Positions 42,937 through 52,509 of a DNA stretch of 58,723 nt are shown one piece after another. Positions within the stretch are counted from its first letter, which is position 1; every line of letters starts with the position of its first letter. The stretch comes from Brevibacillus daliensis. Lineage in GTDB: Bacteria; Bacillota; Bacilli; Brevibacillales; Brevibacillaceae. The translations under genes and the position numbers were made by a program. The notes beneath the pieces are model-generated. The model worked only from the letters and a program-made list of their open reading frames with translations. It searched no databases and had not been told where the DNA came from. The stretch covers positions 1 to 58,723 of the forward strand of contig NZ_JAJISB010000044.1 of NCBI RefSeq assembly GCF_021245735.1, read 5' to 3'.

Positions 42937-43630
42937 TACCTCAAATCTCGTATTAAGCGTGGCGGTGATGGATGAGACGCGCGTTTTAGGAGAATGGACT
43001 AGCAATCAGAACAAGAACCATTCCATTACACTGATGGATGGTATTTCGATGGTACTCAATCAATGTAAAGTGGAACCGGAGGAACTGGATGGAATAGCGG
43101 TAGCCAAAGGACCTGGTTCTTATACAGGCGTCCGAATTGGTGTGGCTACAGCAAAAAGTATGGCGTGGGCACTCCAGGTTCCGGTTGTAGGCCTCTCTAG
43201 TTTGCAGGCAGTTGCGATGAATGCTCTTGGTTATTCAGGTGGAATTGTTCCGCTTTTTGATGCAAGACGCGGTCAGGTCTATACAGGGCTGTATCGTTCA
43301 GAGCAAGTGGTCACAGTAAAGAATGAACTTCCTGATCGAATCATGCTTCTAACGGACTGGTTGATGGAGGTAAAAGAAGCGGTAGGTGATGAGTCACTAC
43401 TATTTATGGGAGAAGATCTGCATATTCATCAGGCAGTAATTCAAGAGACATTAGGAAATCAGGCGATTTTTCCTGCTCCGACTCTTTATCATCCAAGGGC
43501 TGCTCAGATCGGCTGGCTAGCCCTGCAAGAATTCAAACAAGGAAAAGGTACAGATGCTCACGAGCTTGTCCCAGACTATCTGCAAGTTGCGGAAGCAGAA
43601 GCAAAATGGCTGGCGAAACAGGAAAAGTAG
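42917..43630 (+). CDS. tsaB: tRNA t6A synthesis protein TsaB
   Basis: TsaB is the non-catalytic ASKHA-fold partner of TsaD. It has 237 residues from ATG 42917, chosen because AAGGAGA lies just upstream. Blocks are [36 protein letters not shown] and PVVGLSSLQA. It overlaps the end of tsaE. Confidence 0.94.
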   Translation: MRVLAIDTSNLVLSVAVMDETRVLGEWTSNQNKNHSITLMDGISMVLNQCKVEPEELDGIAVAKGPGSYTGVRIGVATAKSMAWALQVPVVGLSSLQAVAMNALGYSGGIVPLFDARRGQVYTGLYRSEQVVTVKNELPDRIMLLTDWLMEVKEAVGDESLLFMGEDLHIHQAVIQETLGNQAIFPAPTLYHPRAAQIGWLALQEFKQGKGTDAHELVPDYLQVAEAEAKWLAKQEK

Positions 43631-43641
43631 GGAGAATCAGT

Positions 43642-44112
43642 ATGGGAGAGAACATCACAAGACCAATTGAGTTCAAATATATGACTTGGGATGACGTGGA
43701 GAAGGTTGCGGAATTGGAACGTATTTGTTTTCCAACTCCTTGGCCAAAGGAAGCATTCTATAACGAACTAAAGATTAATCCTAATGCTAAATATCTGGTT
43801 GCATTACTGGATCAAGAGATTGTAGGGTACTGTGGAATGTGGATTATTATTGATGAGGTTCACATTACGAATATTTGTGTCCATCCAGATGCGAGAGGCC
43901 AAAAGATAGGACTCAGGATCATGAAGCAAATGATGGGACTAGCGATGTTACATGGGGGAGAGAAAATGACGCTGGAAGTGCGTCCCTCTAACACGGTGGC
44001 TCGCCATTTATACGAAAAATTAGGGTTTGAAGAGCAGGGACGTCGGAAAAGATACTATTCCGATAACAATGAAGATGCCATTATTATGTGGGTGAATTTA
44101 CGTGAAGAATAA
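43642..44112 (+). CDS. rimI: Ribosomal protein S18 alanine N-acetyltransferase
   Basis: RimI is a GNAT enzyme that acetylates the N-terminal alanine of ribosomal protein S18. It has 156 residues. The acetyl-CoA site is [19 protein letters not shown], followed by [20 protein letters not shown] chose ATG 43642 behind AGGGAGA; an in-frame ATG at 43606 lies inside tsaB. It overlaps the tsaD start by 11 bases. Confidence 0.92.
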   Translation: MGENITRPIEFKYMTWDDVEKVAELERICFPTPWPKEAFYNELKINPNAKYLVALLDQEIVGYCGMWIIIDEVHITNICVHPDARGQKIGLRIMKQMMGLAMLHGGEKMTLEVRPSNTVARHLYEKLGFEEQGRRKRYYSDNNEDAIIMWVNLREE

Positions 44113-45181
44113 ACAGACATCACGCTACGAACAGCGTGCCCGGAACAGATATAAGAAGCAACAAGAATCAGGCGCTCCCGTGTATATACTGGGAATTGAG
44201 ACAAGCTGTGATGAAACATCGGCAGCAATTATTCAAGATGGTACAAAGATTTTGTCCAACGTAATAGCCTCTCAGGCAGAGATTCATAAGCGCTTTGGTG
44301 GAGTTGTACCAGAGGTGGCATCTCGCTGTCATGTGGAGAGTATTACGCTGACGATTGAAGAAGCTCTACAAGAAGCGGATAAAACCTGGGATGATATTTC
44401 TGCCATCGCAGTTACGTATGGTCCAGGATTGGTAGGTGCGTTATTGGTAGGTGTTGCGGCAGCAAAAGCTATCTCATTTGCCAAAGGAATTCCATTAATT
44501 GGTGTTCACCATATTGCAGGCCATATCTATGCAAACCGTTTGGTTGAGGAAATGGAGTTTCCATTAATCAGTCTCGTGGTTTCTGGCGGTCATACAGAAT
44601 TGGTGTATATGAAGGAACACGGTCACTTTGAAATTTTGGGGGAGACTCGGGATGATGCAGCTGGAGAAGCATATGATAAGGTAGCTCGTTCGCTTTCCTT
44701 GCCATACCCAGGTGGACCGCATATTGATAGGCTGGCTCATGAAGGAGAAGCACAGATTAAACTGCCTAGATCTTGGCTGGAGCCAGATTCTTATGATTTT
44801 AGTTTCAGTGGATTAAAATCAGCAGTTTTAAATACATTGCATAACGCTACGCAGCGTGGTGAAGAGATTAAACCTGCAGATTTGGCAGCCAGCTTTCAGG
44901 AGTCTGTCGTGGAGGTTTTAATAGAGAAAACAATTCGAGCAGCAAAACAATATAAGGCAAAGCAAGTATTGGTAGCGGGTGGAGTAGCCGCCAATAAAGG
45001 ACTTCGCACTGCTTTAGAAATCCGGTGCGAAAAAGAAGGGATAAAGCTGATCGTTCCACCGCTTATCCTGTGTACGGATAATGCTGCCATGATTGGAGCT
45101 GCAGGAACTATTCTTTACGAAAAAGGCATTTTTGCATCACTAGACTTGAATGGAATGCCTGGGTTACTGCTAACTGAATAG
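44102..45181 (+). CDS. tsaD: tRNA N6-adenosine threonylcarbamoyltransferase TsaD
   Basis: TsaD transfers the threonylcarbamoyl group to A37 of tRNA. The 359 residues include [19 protein letters not shown] and the iron/zinc site [12 protein letters not shown]. They also include [11 protein letters not shown] and [12 protein letters not shown]. The start is GTG 44102 at the end of rimI. It gives a basic 25-residue extension before the usual N-terminus. A GTG at 44180 would give the standard length. It was formerly called Gcp. Confidence 0.94.
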   Translation: MKNKQTSRYEQRARNRYKKQQESGAPVYILGIETSCDETSAAIIQDGTKILSNVIASQAEIHKRFGGVVPEVASRCHVESITLTIEEALQEADKTWDDISAIAVTYGPGLVGALLVGVAAAKAISFAKGIPLIGVHHIAGHIYANRLVEEMEFPLISLVVSGGHTELVYMKEHGHFEILGETRDDAAGEAYDKVARSLSLPYPGGPHIDRLAHEGEAQIKLPRSWLEPDSYDFSFSGLKSAVLNTLHNATQRGEEIKPADLAASFQESVVEVLIEKTIRAAKQYKAKQVLVAGGVAANKGLRTALEIRCEKEGIKLIVPPLILCTDNAAMIGAAGTILYEKGIFASLDLNGMPGLLLTE

Positions 45182-45191
45182 ATGTTTCTAT

Positions 45192-45232
45192 AAAAATAAC
45201 GCTTTCCTCATTGGGAGAGCGTTATTTTTACT
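45192..45232 (+). terminator. Terminator of the tsaE-tsaB-rimI-tsaD operon
   Basis: AAAAATAACGCT at 45192-45203 pairs with AGCGTTATTTTT at 45218-45229. Symmetric A and T runs suggest it works in both directions. Confidence 0.88.
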
Positions 45233-45313
45233 TAAAGGGGGCTAGGGGATAGGTTGTGGTCACACATAAAAAAACAGTTTAGGGAAAAAATAGGCAAGTA
45301 ATGTAAAAAGAAA

Positions 45314-45492
45314 AAATCCACAAGTATGAATAAAGTTATACACAATGTTATTACTTAACCTGTGGATAATGTGGATAAGTTATTTTTTTAGGCTAAAATA
45401 ACCTGTTTTTTATTTGTGAACATGTTTATAAATCTGTGTATAAATGAGTAATCCACAACGTATTTTGCTGTTTACTACCCATGTTATAAACA
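45314..45492. promoter_or_regulatory. DnaA-box cluster downstream of tsaD
   Basis: Four perfect matches to TTATNCACA lie in about 110 bases. TTATACACA is on the plus strand at 45336-45344. Two TGTGGATAA boxes sit head to tail at 45361-45369 and 45370-45378. TGTGTATAA is at 45435-45443. One-mismatch boxes lie at 45424-45432, 45449-45457 and 45484-45492. B. subtilis has a set of DnaA-box clusters outside oriC that hold back initiation, and I recall one at gcp (tsaD). With no dnaA gene here, it is likely to be a DnaA-titrating or DnaA-regulated site, not oriC. Confidence 0.75.
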
Positions 45493-45504
45493 GGAGGTTT
45501 CAGG

Positions 45505-47874
45505 ATGAGAACTATCCTGATGATTATTCTACATATCCTTATCCTAGTTGTTGCCACTTCTTACAATGAGAGTGTTGTAGAAGCAGCCCTGCAACACCCT
45601 TCAAAAAAGCAGGTAATTATTGTTGCTGTGGACCAGTTCTCGTTTTCTGACTTTAAAGAAATAATCAAGATGCAGCCGTTGGCAGGTCATATGGGGGAAG
45701 CTGGGATAGCTGGAGCCACTTTTCGTACAGCAGGTCCTAGAACCGCGGCTAACGCGTACTTGTTAATGGGAAGTGGCGGATGGGTCACCTATACAGATGC
45801 AAGCGAAACCATATATGGACGCAATGAAAAAATGAAAAATGGAGAGTATGCAGGTGAAAGAATAAAGCAACTGGGGTTCCCTACGTATATGTCTTCAACA
45901 GATGAAGATGATACGTTGCTGTTTCCAGGTATTTACCGATTGGTATACCAGAATGTGAATCAACCCTTTACAGCTCGTATTGGATTGCTAGGTGATTCCA
46001 TCAGAAAAGGGGGAGGGAGCACCGCATTCTACGGAAATGTGGATATTGGAGATAAAAAACAGCGTCATGCAGGCTTTTTGGCAATTGATTCAAATGGTGT
46101 AATCGAAGAGGGGGCAGTTGAACCAAAGCAAGTGCTAATGAGGGCTGATACTTATCCACAAGGAATCAGAACGAATAGCGACTGGATGATAAAACAGGTG
46201 AGAAAGAATCAGGATGCCAGCATGTTAGTCATTCAGTTTGGAGATTTGGCACGACTTTATAAACAAATGCCTGAAACCTCACCAGCTCATTTTGAATGGA
46301 TGAAAAAACAAATCCTATCCGACTTGGCAAAAATGATCGGACAGCTAGTAGCAAACAGAAATACTGATCAGCTCGTAATGGTCTTGTCTCCAGAAGCAAG
46401 TACTCCATCTGTTAAAGAAAAAAAACCACTCACTCCATTCCTCATGTGGGAGGGTGCGAATAAAAAGGGAGGCATACTTTCCTCGCTTACAACAAGGCAA
46501 GAAGGTATCATAAGTGGATTTGATCTACTGCCTACTGTATTGCGATGGTTGCAACTACCTTTACCCGAGCATGTAATTGGTCATGTCATCACGAGAAGTT
46601 ATTCTAAGCCAGCCAATTTAGTTCCTGATTGGGAACGAATAACGTTTGATATGCCAACCACTCTCTATCTAGGACATGAGGGGGAGGCGAGAATCAATCT
46701 GTTTTTACATGAGATTGGTCGAGTTCATCGTATCTATGCCAATCGTCCTGCAGTTATGACAAGCTATGTGATTTATTTGATTGCTGGACTAATGATAGGC
46801 ATAGCCTTGTGGTATGTAGCTCGTTTACGACCAGGAACCAAAAAAACAGTCATATATCGTCTTGGACGGATTTTTCTTATGTCATCTTTATGGTTTCCTG
46901 TTTTGTTTTTAGTAGAACCGCTCTTTCACCTTCCGTTACCTTCCATCTTGCTGTTTGGATTGGTAGCCACGTTGGCTTGGATGATTGCAGCGTGGAGCAG
47001 TCGCTTTACTGTCATCACCAACTTTCTCTTGGTCAGCGGTGTGACAGTAGCAGGCTTATTAGTAGACGGGTTTCTTGGAGCCAAGGCAATGCAACGTTCC
47101 TTTCTCGGTTATGACCCTGTTATTGGAGCGCGATTTTATGGGATGGGCAATGAATATGAAGGTGTCCTAATTGGGGCAAGCGTGTTACTGGTAGCCGCCT
47201 TGTTTGAATGGAAGAAGCGATATGGTGAAAGTGTGCAGGGGAGGCAAGGATTGCTTTCCTATCATGGTGGAGAGTTGCTTTTTACCTTGTGTACCTTGCT
47301 AGGTGTCTGCGGAATACTCTATTACCTGGTGTCTCCTCGATTTGGAGCTAATGCAGGTGGTTTTCTAGCTATCTGCTTTGCCTATTTGGTAACTTATTTA
47401 CGTTATAGACAAGTACAATTTCATAAAAAAAGCTTCCTCGTATTAGGAGGAAGCATGGTAGTAGGAATTCTAGTGTTGTTTGCTTTTAATTTGACTGGGC
47501 ATTTGCCTACTACCCATGTGGGGCAGGTGGCAAATGATATAATTTCGGGTAATTGGCTAGAAGTAGAGCATATCCTGACCAGAAAGCTAGCGATGAATCA
47601 GAAGCTGATTCGTTTCTCCATGTGGAGTAAGATATTCTTCCTCTCTCTCATCGTGCTTGCCATCCTGGCATTTTATCCGGAACAGTATATGCGCCGGTTA
47701 TACGAATCGTATCCAGCACTCATGAGAGGATTGAGCGGTGTAATGGCAGGGTCGCTGGCAGGGCTATTCCTAAATGATTCCGGAATTGTCACAGCCGCTA
47801 CTTCGATTCTATTCCTGGTTGTTCCGGTCTTGTACGCGACGCTCTCTTCCACAGAAAAGAGCGAAGGTAGGTAA
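45505..47874 (+). CDS. Membrane protein with alkaline-phosphatase-like extracellular domain
   Basis: This protein has 789 residues. After a signal peptide (1-27), residues 35-390 look like the alkaline phosphatase/phosphoglyceromutase superfamily (QVIIVAVDQFSFSDF at the start, GFDLLPTVLRWLQLPLPEHVIG at the end). Catalytic metal residues are not clearly conserved to my eye. From residue 415 it has about ten membrane helices, including YDPVIGARFYGMGNEYEGV, a block seen in related Firmicute proteins. The ATG follows AGGAGG. I know no defined function. A role in cell-envelope lipid or polymer metabolism is only a guess. The DnaA boxes lie in its promoter region. Confidence 0.65.
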   Translation: MRTILMIILHILILVVATSYNESVVEAALQHPSKKQVIIVAVDQFSFSDFKEIIKMQPLAGHMGEAGIAGATFRTAGPRTAANAYLLMGSGGWVTYTDASETIYGRNEKMKNGEYAGERIKQLGFPTYMSSTDEDDTLLFPGIYRLVYQNVNQPFTARIGLLGDSIRKGGGSTAFYGNVDIGDKKQRHAGFLAIDSNGVIEEGAVEPKQVLMRADTYPQGIRTNSDWMIKQVRKNQDASMLVIQFGDLARLYKQMPETSPAHFEWMKKQILSDLAKMIGQLVANRNTDQLVMVLSPEASTPSVKEKKPLTPFLMWEGANKKGGILSSLTTRQEGIISGFDLLPTVLRWLQLPLPEHVIGHVITRSYSKPANLVPDWERITFDMPTTLYLGHEGEARINLFLHEIGRVHRIYANRPAVMTSYVIYLIAGLMIGIALWYVARLRPGTKKTVIYRLGRIFLMSSLWFPVLFLVEPLFHLPLPSILLFGLVATLAWMIAAWSSRFTVITNFLLVSGVTVAGLLVDGFLGAKAMQRSFLGYDPVIGARFYGMGNEYEGVLIGASVLLVAALFEWKKRYGESVQGRQGLLSYHGGELLFTLCTLLGVCGILYYLVSPRFGANAGGFLAICFAYLVTYLRYRQVQFHKKSFLVLGGSMVVGILVLFAFNLTGHLPTTHVGQVANDIISGNWLEVEHILTRKLAMNQKLIRFSMWSKIFFLSLIVLAILAFYPEQYMRRLYESYPALMRGLSGVMAGSLAGLFLNDSGIVTAATSILFLVVPVLYATLSSTEKSEGR

Positions 47875-47904
47875 AACGAAATGATATGGGACAGAAGAGA
47901 TAAA

Positions 47905-49842
47905 CTATTCGTTTGATAGAGCCTCCCATTCAGTGAACAGGTTATCCATTTCACTTTTTGCCTCACTGATCGAGTCGTTGCGTACTTTGGCTTGTACATG
48001 GTCGGTATAAATTTCAGGGAGACATAATTCTTCTTCCCACGTTGCAATTTTTTCTTCTAGACTATGAATGGTGTTCTCGATTTCTTCGATCCGGCGCAAG
48101 CGTTGGCGTTCTTTACGTTTTGCATCCTTGTCCATTTCATAGCTACTTTTCTCTTGTGCGGCTGATTCATTTTTCTTCTGCGCTGCCTTAGTGGCATTTG
48201 CCTGCTTTTCTTGTTCCAGTTCTATTAGTTCCTGTTTCTTCTCTACATAATAATCGTAGTTACCCAGATAATTGGTTACCCCGTTCAAAGAGAGCTCAAG
48301 AACGCGGGTAGCCATTTTATTTAGGAAGTAGCGGTCATGCGAGACGAACAAAATCGTGCCGGGATAATCAAATAGTGCATTTTCCAATACTTCTTTACTG
48401 ATAATGTCCAAATGGTTGGTCGGCTCGTCAAAAATTAGGAAGTTAGCTTCTAGTAGCATTAATTTCGCCAGAGAGACACGAGCTTTTTCGCCACCAGAAA
48501 GATCACTGATTCGTTTTAAAACATCATCGCCGCTAAACAGGAAATTCCCTAATACGGTACGGACATCTTTTTCCTGCATATGTGGGTAATCATCCCATAA
48601 CTCCGCCAATATGGTCTTGTTCTGATGTAGATGCTGTTGTTCTTGATCGTAGTAACCAATTGTTACGTTACTGCCGAACTCAATATGGCCACGCTTTGCT
48701 ACCAGTTGACCAACAATGGTTTTTAGTAAAGTAGACTTTCCGATTCCGTTCGGACCGACAAGGGCAACACGCTCTTCTCGTTCCAGTACAAATGTAAGCT
48801 GTGAGGATAGAGTGGCATCTTCATATCCAATTGCTACATTATTTACTTTTAAAACGATCGTTCCACTCATTTTATTAATATCGAAGGAAAAATGGGCTGA
48901 TTTGTTGCTTCCCATTGGTCTGTCCATACGATCCATTTTTTCCAACGTTTTACGTCTGCTTTGTGCACGTTTGGTAGTGGAGGCACGAGCGATATTTCGC
49001 TGGATAAAATCCTCCAGTTTAGCGACCTCATCTTCCTGTTTTTCAAAACGACGCATTTCTTGTTCCATACGCTGTGCCTTCAGATCAAGATAGGTGCTGT
49101 AATTACCTACATAGCGCTGAATTTGATTCCGTTCTATTTCATATACAAGATTTACTAGTTTATCTAAAAAATAACGGTCATGGGATACTACCAAAATAGC
49201 ACCCTTGTAATTTTGTAGATATACCTCAAGCCATGATAACGTTTCGATATCCAGATAGTTGGTCGGCTCGTCCAATAAGAGAAGATCAGGAGCTTGAAGA
49301 AGTAGCTTGGCTAAAGCGAGGCGGGTTTTTTGACCACCTGACAATGTGTGAATCGGTGTTGCATAATCCATATCAGCGAAATGAAGGCCATGTAAAACGC
49401 CGCGTATGCTTCCTTCGTAGCTGTAGCCACCTTTTTCTCGAAATGTGTCTGATCTTCTGGAATATGTTTCCATGATTTGCTGGTAACGCTTTTCATCTTG
49501 TAAAATGGATGGATCACCCATCTGTGCTTCCATTTTACGCAGTTCTTTTTCTTCTGCTTGCAGATGGTCAAAAACAGTGAGCATTTCTTCCCAGATCGTG
49601 CGATTTGACTCCAAACCACTGTTTTGGGCAAGGTAACCGAGAGTTACTTCCTTCGGTTTGCGTATTACACCGCTGTCATAGCTCAATTCTCCTGCTATAA
49701 TTTTCATGAGCGTAGATTTACCTGCTCCATTTATTCCAACGAGCCCAATGCGCTCACCTGTTTGTACTTGTAGAGATATATCCTGTAAAATGGTTTCCAC
49801 ACCATATGATTTCGTAATTTGTTCTGCTTGTAGTAAGATCAT
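47905..49842 (-). CDS. ydiF: ABC-F family ATPase (YdiF-like)
   Basis: ABC-F proteins are soluble twin ATPases that act on ribosomes. The protein has 645 residues with two nucleotide-binding domains. Domain 1 has GINGAGKSTLMKII, LSGGQKTRLALAKLLL and LLLLDEPTNYLDIETL. Domain 2 has GPNGIGKSTLLKTI, LSGGEKARVSLAKLML and FLIFDEPTNHLDI. A charged interdomain linker lies at about 240-310 and a C-terminal coiled coil at about 540-640. There are no membrane segments. Length and location match B. subtilis YdiF. The ATG at 49842 follows GGGGTGA. It converges with the preceding membrane protein gene. Confidence 0.93.
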   Translation of the reverse strand: MILLQAEQITKSYGVETILQDISLQVQTGERIGLVGINGAGKSTLMKIIAGELSYDSGVIRKPKEVTLGYLAQNSGLESNRTIWEEMLTVFDHLQAEEKELRKMEAQMGDPSILQDEKRYQQIMETYSRRSDTFREKGGYSYEGSIRGVLHGLHFADMDYATPIHTLSGGQKTRLALAKLLLQAPDLLLLDEPTNYLDIETLSWLEVYLQNYKGAILVVSHDRYFLDKLVNLVYEIERNQIQRYVGNYSTYLDLKAQRMEQEMRRFEKQEDEVAKLEDFIQRNIARASTTKRAQSRRKTLEKMDRMDRPMGSNKSAHFSFDINKMSGTIVLKVNNVAIGYEDATLSSQLTFVLEREERVALVGPNGIGKSTLLKTIVGQLVAKRGHIEFGSNVTIGYYDQEQQHLHQNKTILAELWDDYPHMQEKDVRTVLGNFLFSGDDVLKRISDLSGGEKARVSLAKLMLLEANFLIFDEPTNHLDIISKEVLENALFDYPGTILFVSHDRYFLNKMATRVLELSLNGVTNYLGNYDYYVEKKQELIELEQEKQANATKAAQKKNESAAQEKSSYEMDKDAKRKERQRLRRIEEIENTIHSLEEKIATWEEELCLPEIYTDHVQAKVRNDSISEAKSEMDNLFTEWEALSNE

Positions 49843-49947
49843 AATTTCACCCCGAATAGTAATCCGTTCTCTGATTCATTAAGTGTACCCAAACATAGTG
49901 ACAGGAACAAGGGGAGACTATTAGAAGTGGGAGGTCGGAGGGAAAAG

Positions 49948-50520
49948 GTGAATAGGGAAGAGAAGGGGCATATCAGAAAACAAGTCCTGGCAATGCGAGA
50001 TACAATTCCGGCAAATATCAGACAGGAAAAGTCCTTACGCATCGCACACCATTTGCTAGCAGACTCTGAAATCATTCAAAGGACGACAATCATGTGCTTT
50101 TCTTCCTTTGGAAGCGAGATTAATACCTTGCCGTTCATAGAAAAAGCATCTACATTGGATAAAAAACTATGTCTGCCATTAACATTTCGCAGCACGAAGG
50201 AATTGATCCCTTATTATTATCAAGGGAGAGAACAGTTGAAAAGCGGGGTGTATGGCATTATGGAACCTGATCCTACCATTAGTCAAAAGGTGGCTTTGAC
50301 TGATATAGAGATTATTCTGGTTCCTGGCATTGCTTTTGATAGAGCGATGGGTCGGCTAGGGTATGGGGCTGGCTATTATGACAGATTTATTGAGAAGGTT
50401 CCGCATGCACTTCGCATTGGAGTATGTTTTAGCGAACAAATATTGGACAAGATACCAATGGAGTCACATGATAAGCATCTTCATGCTATTGTCACGGAAG
50501 ATGGAATTGTCAGAATTTGA
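49948..50520 (+). CDS. 5-formyltetrahydrofolate cyclo-ligase
   Basis: This enzyme uses ATP to convert 5-formyl-THF to 5,10-methenyl-THF in one-carbon metabolism. It has 190 residues. The family block IEIILVPGIAFDRAMGRLGY then GAGYYDRFI near residue 130 is the nucleotide and folate site. The N-terminal HIRKQVLAMRDTIP is typical. I chose GTG 49948 behind GGAGGG; the in-frame GTG at 49927 lies before that site. It corresponds to B. subtilis YqgN. Confidence 0.9.
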   Translation: MNREEKGHIRKQVLAMRDTIPANIRQEKSLRIAHHLLADSEIIQRTTIMCFSSFGSEINTLPFIEKASTLDKKLCLPLTFRSTKELIPYYYQGREQLKSGVYGIMEPDPTISQKVALTDIEIILVPGIAFDRAMGRLGYGAGYYDRFIEKVPHALRIGVCFSEQILDKIPMESHDKHLHAIVTEDGIVRI

Positions 50521-50598
50521 AACGAATTTGCCATCACTTTTTATCTTATAGTTGTAATGGTATTGTATAATTTGTGAAGAACGAAGGGAGGCACTACA

Positions 50599-51114
50599 AT
50601 GCCAAAATGGAAGGTAGGCATTATTACTGCAAGTGATTCAATCGCTAAAGGTGAAAGAGAAGACGATCGCGTGCAATTGGTACTTGATCTTGTTAAAAAA
50701 TATCTAAATACAGAGGAGACCGTGTACCGCAGTGTCCCGGATGATATGGAAGAATTAAAAGAACATATGATCGAACTAGTGGACAGAGAAAAGTGTGATC
50801 TTCTTATCACTACAGGTGGTACTGGATTAAGTCCTAGAGATGTGACACCAGAAGTAACCTCGTGGGTGATTGACCGTCGTGTTCCTGGCTTAGCTGAGGA
50901 AATGAGACGTGCAGGTCTACTAGAATCCCGTCGCGCCATGTTGACAAGAGCGGTTGCTGGTACACGAGGAAACAGTCTTATTATTAATCTGCCTGGAAAT
51001 CCGAAAGGCGTAAGAGTCTGCTTTGAAGCGGTTGCTGACATGCTACCAGATGCTTTGCATATTTTGCAGGCGACAGATGGAGCTACGGAGGACTGGGGAG
51101 GCATCGGATGGTAA
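50599..51114 (+). CDS. Molybdopterin adenylyltransferase (MogA/MoaB)
   Basis: This enzyme activates molybdopterin by adenylation before molybdenum insertion. It has 171 residues. The MPT-binding block is LLITTGGTGLSPRDVTPEV, and the C-terminal part has IINLPGNPKGVRVCFEAV. The ATG follows AGGGAGG. It overlaps the next molybdopterin gene by seven bases, so the two are translationally coupled. Confidence 0.9.
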   Translation: MPKWKVGIITASDSIAKGEREDDRVQLVLDLVKKYLNTEETVYRSVPDDMEELKEHMIELVDREKCDLLITTGGTGLSPRDVTPEVTSWVIDRRVPGLAEEMRRAGLLESRRAMLTRAVAGTRGNSLIINLPGNPKGVRVCFEAVADMLPDALHILQATDGATEDWGGIGW

Positions 51115-52109
51115 ACAAACCAGACTTTAAAGTTGTGCCTGTCCAAGAAGCGGTAGGAATGATGCTCCCTCATGATATGACGCAGATATTGCCAGGGGAA
51201 TTTAAGGGAAGATTATTTAAAAAAGGGCATGTGATTCGCGAAGAAGATATTGGCCCACTCCTTTCTATTGGTAAAGATCACATTTATATCATGGAAATGC
51301 CTGCTGGTTACATTCATGAAGAAGAGGCTGGCGAACGTATTGCGAAAGCAGTAGCGGGAGCTGGAGTATGGCTAACAGAGCCATATGAAGGAAAGGTATC
51401 ACTAAAAGCCAGAAAAAAAGGGCTTTGCAAAATAAATGAAAGTGCCGTTCATGCAATTAATGAACTAGAAGCGATTGCTTTCTCCACCATCCTAACTAAT
51501 CAGGTGGTGGAGGAAGGTCAATCTGTGGCTGGAACCAGAATTATTCCGTTAATCATCGAAGAAGCACATATAGAGAAATTAGAACAGTTGGTTGCCAGTT
51601 TCGAAGGTCCGATTATCGATGTTGTAGACATCCCTGTTAGAAGAGTGGGAATAGTCACAACAGGAAATGAAGTCTTTAAGGGCAGAATTACTGATAAATT
51701 CGGTCCTGCTCTCACCACCAAAATCGAAGCGTTAGGCTCAGTTGTCACAGAACAACGATTTGCCCCGGATGACAAAGAGCTGATTCAACAAGAAATTAAC
51801 TACTTCTTGAAGCAACAGGTAGATCTAATCTGTGTAACGGGTGGAATGTCAGTTGATCCCGATGATAAGACTCCTGGAGCAATTGCTGGAGTAGGAGCGG
51901 AGGTAGTCCGTTACGGGACCCCGATGTTACCTGGCTCTATGTTGATGATTGCTTATAAAGGAGTTATCCCTATCGTTGGCCTTCCTGGAGCAGTGATGCA
52001 TGAGCCATTTACCTCCTTCGATGTGTTCTTGCCTCGAATCTTGTGTGGTGAACGCATTACGGAGAAAGATATGACTTGCCTAGGCTATGGTGGTTTACGT
52101 AAATGTTAA
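51108..52109 (+). CDS. MoeA-like molybdopterin-binding protein
   Basis: This protein has 333 residues. The C-terminal half (about 170-325) is a MoCF-type molybdopterin-binding domain with VGIVTTGNEVFKGRITDKFG, VTGGMSVDPDDKTPG and GLPGAVMHEPFTSFDVFLP. The N-terminal half is shorter than in full MoeA (about 400 residues) and the MoeA C-terminal domain IV is missing. It belongs to a short molybdopterin-binding group and may not insert molybdenum itself. It is coupled to the upstream adenylyltransferase gene. Confidence 0.85.
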   Translation: MVNKPDFKVVPVQEAVGMMLPHDMTQILPGEFKGRLFKKGHVIREEDIGPLLSIGKDHIYIMEMPAGYIHEEEAGERIAKAVAGAGVWLTEPYEGKVSLKARKKGLCKINESAVHAINELEAIAFSTILTNQVVEEGQSVAGTRIIPLIIEEAHIEKLEQLVASFEGPIIDVVDIPVRRVGIVTTGNEVFKGRITDKFGPALTTKIEALGSVVTEQRFAPDDKELIQQEINYFLKQQVDLICVTGGMSVDPDDKTPGAIAGVGAEVVRYGTPMLPGSMLMIAYKGVIPIVGLPGAVMHEPFTSFDVFLPRILCGERITEKDMTCLGYGGLRKC

Positions 52110-52135
52110 TCAAAATGTGAATGGAGTGAAAAGAA

Positions 52136-52471
52136 ATGCAAATGGGAGCAGCTGGATTTATTCTACTGCTCGTTCTGGCAGTAATTCTGTTTGGGCCAAA
52201 AAAATTGCCTGAGCTGGGACGAGCAATGGGAAGTACTTTGCGCGAGTTTAAGAAAGCAACGACAGGCTTGGTAAATGATGATGACGATGATAACAAGCGG
52301 GTAGCACAAAATCAAGCGCTACCTGCTTCTACAGAACAGGCAGCAGTGTCGGAACAAAAGGAAGACATTGATCGTGCCAAATTGGAACGTGAAATTCGTG
52401 AACGTATAGAGCGTGAACGTATAGAGCGTGAGATCAGAGAAAAGATCGAAAACGAACAGAAATTATCGTAA
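52136..52471 (+). CDS. tatA: Twin-arginine translocase subunit TatA
   Basis: TatA forms the pore of the twin-arginine protein export system. It has 111 residues. One membrane helix (GFILLLVLAVILFGP, residues 7-21) is followed by the FGPKKLPELGRAMG hinge and an amphipathic helix. The C-terminal tail is unusual: a DDDDD run near 48-52 and then a long Arg/Glu repeat (REIRERIERERIEREIREKI) at about 85-105, likely one charged helix. It is paired with tatC. The molybdopterin genes directly upstream fit Tat export of molybdoenzymes. Confidence 0.92.
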   Translation: MQMGAAGFILLLVLAVILFGPKKLPELGRAMGSTLREFKKATTGLVNDDDDDNKRVAQNQALPASTEQAAVSEQKEDIDRAKLEREIRERIERERIEREIREKIENEQKLS

Positions 52472-52509
52472 TTTTGCGATGAATAAGAGTAAGAAGGTAG
52501 GCGCATTTC

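Noticed and set aside
45314-45492. The DnaA-box cluster as the chromosomal origin
   Set aside because: No dnaA, dnaN, rpmH or gyr genes are near, and the flanking genes are tsaD and a membrane protein. A titration or regulatory cluster fits better.
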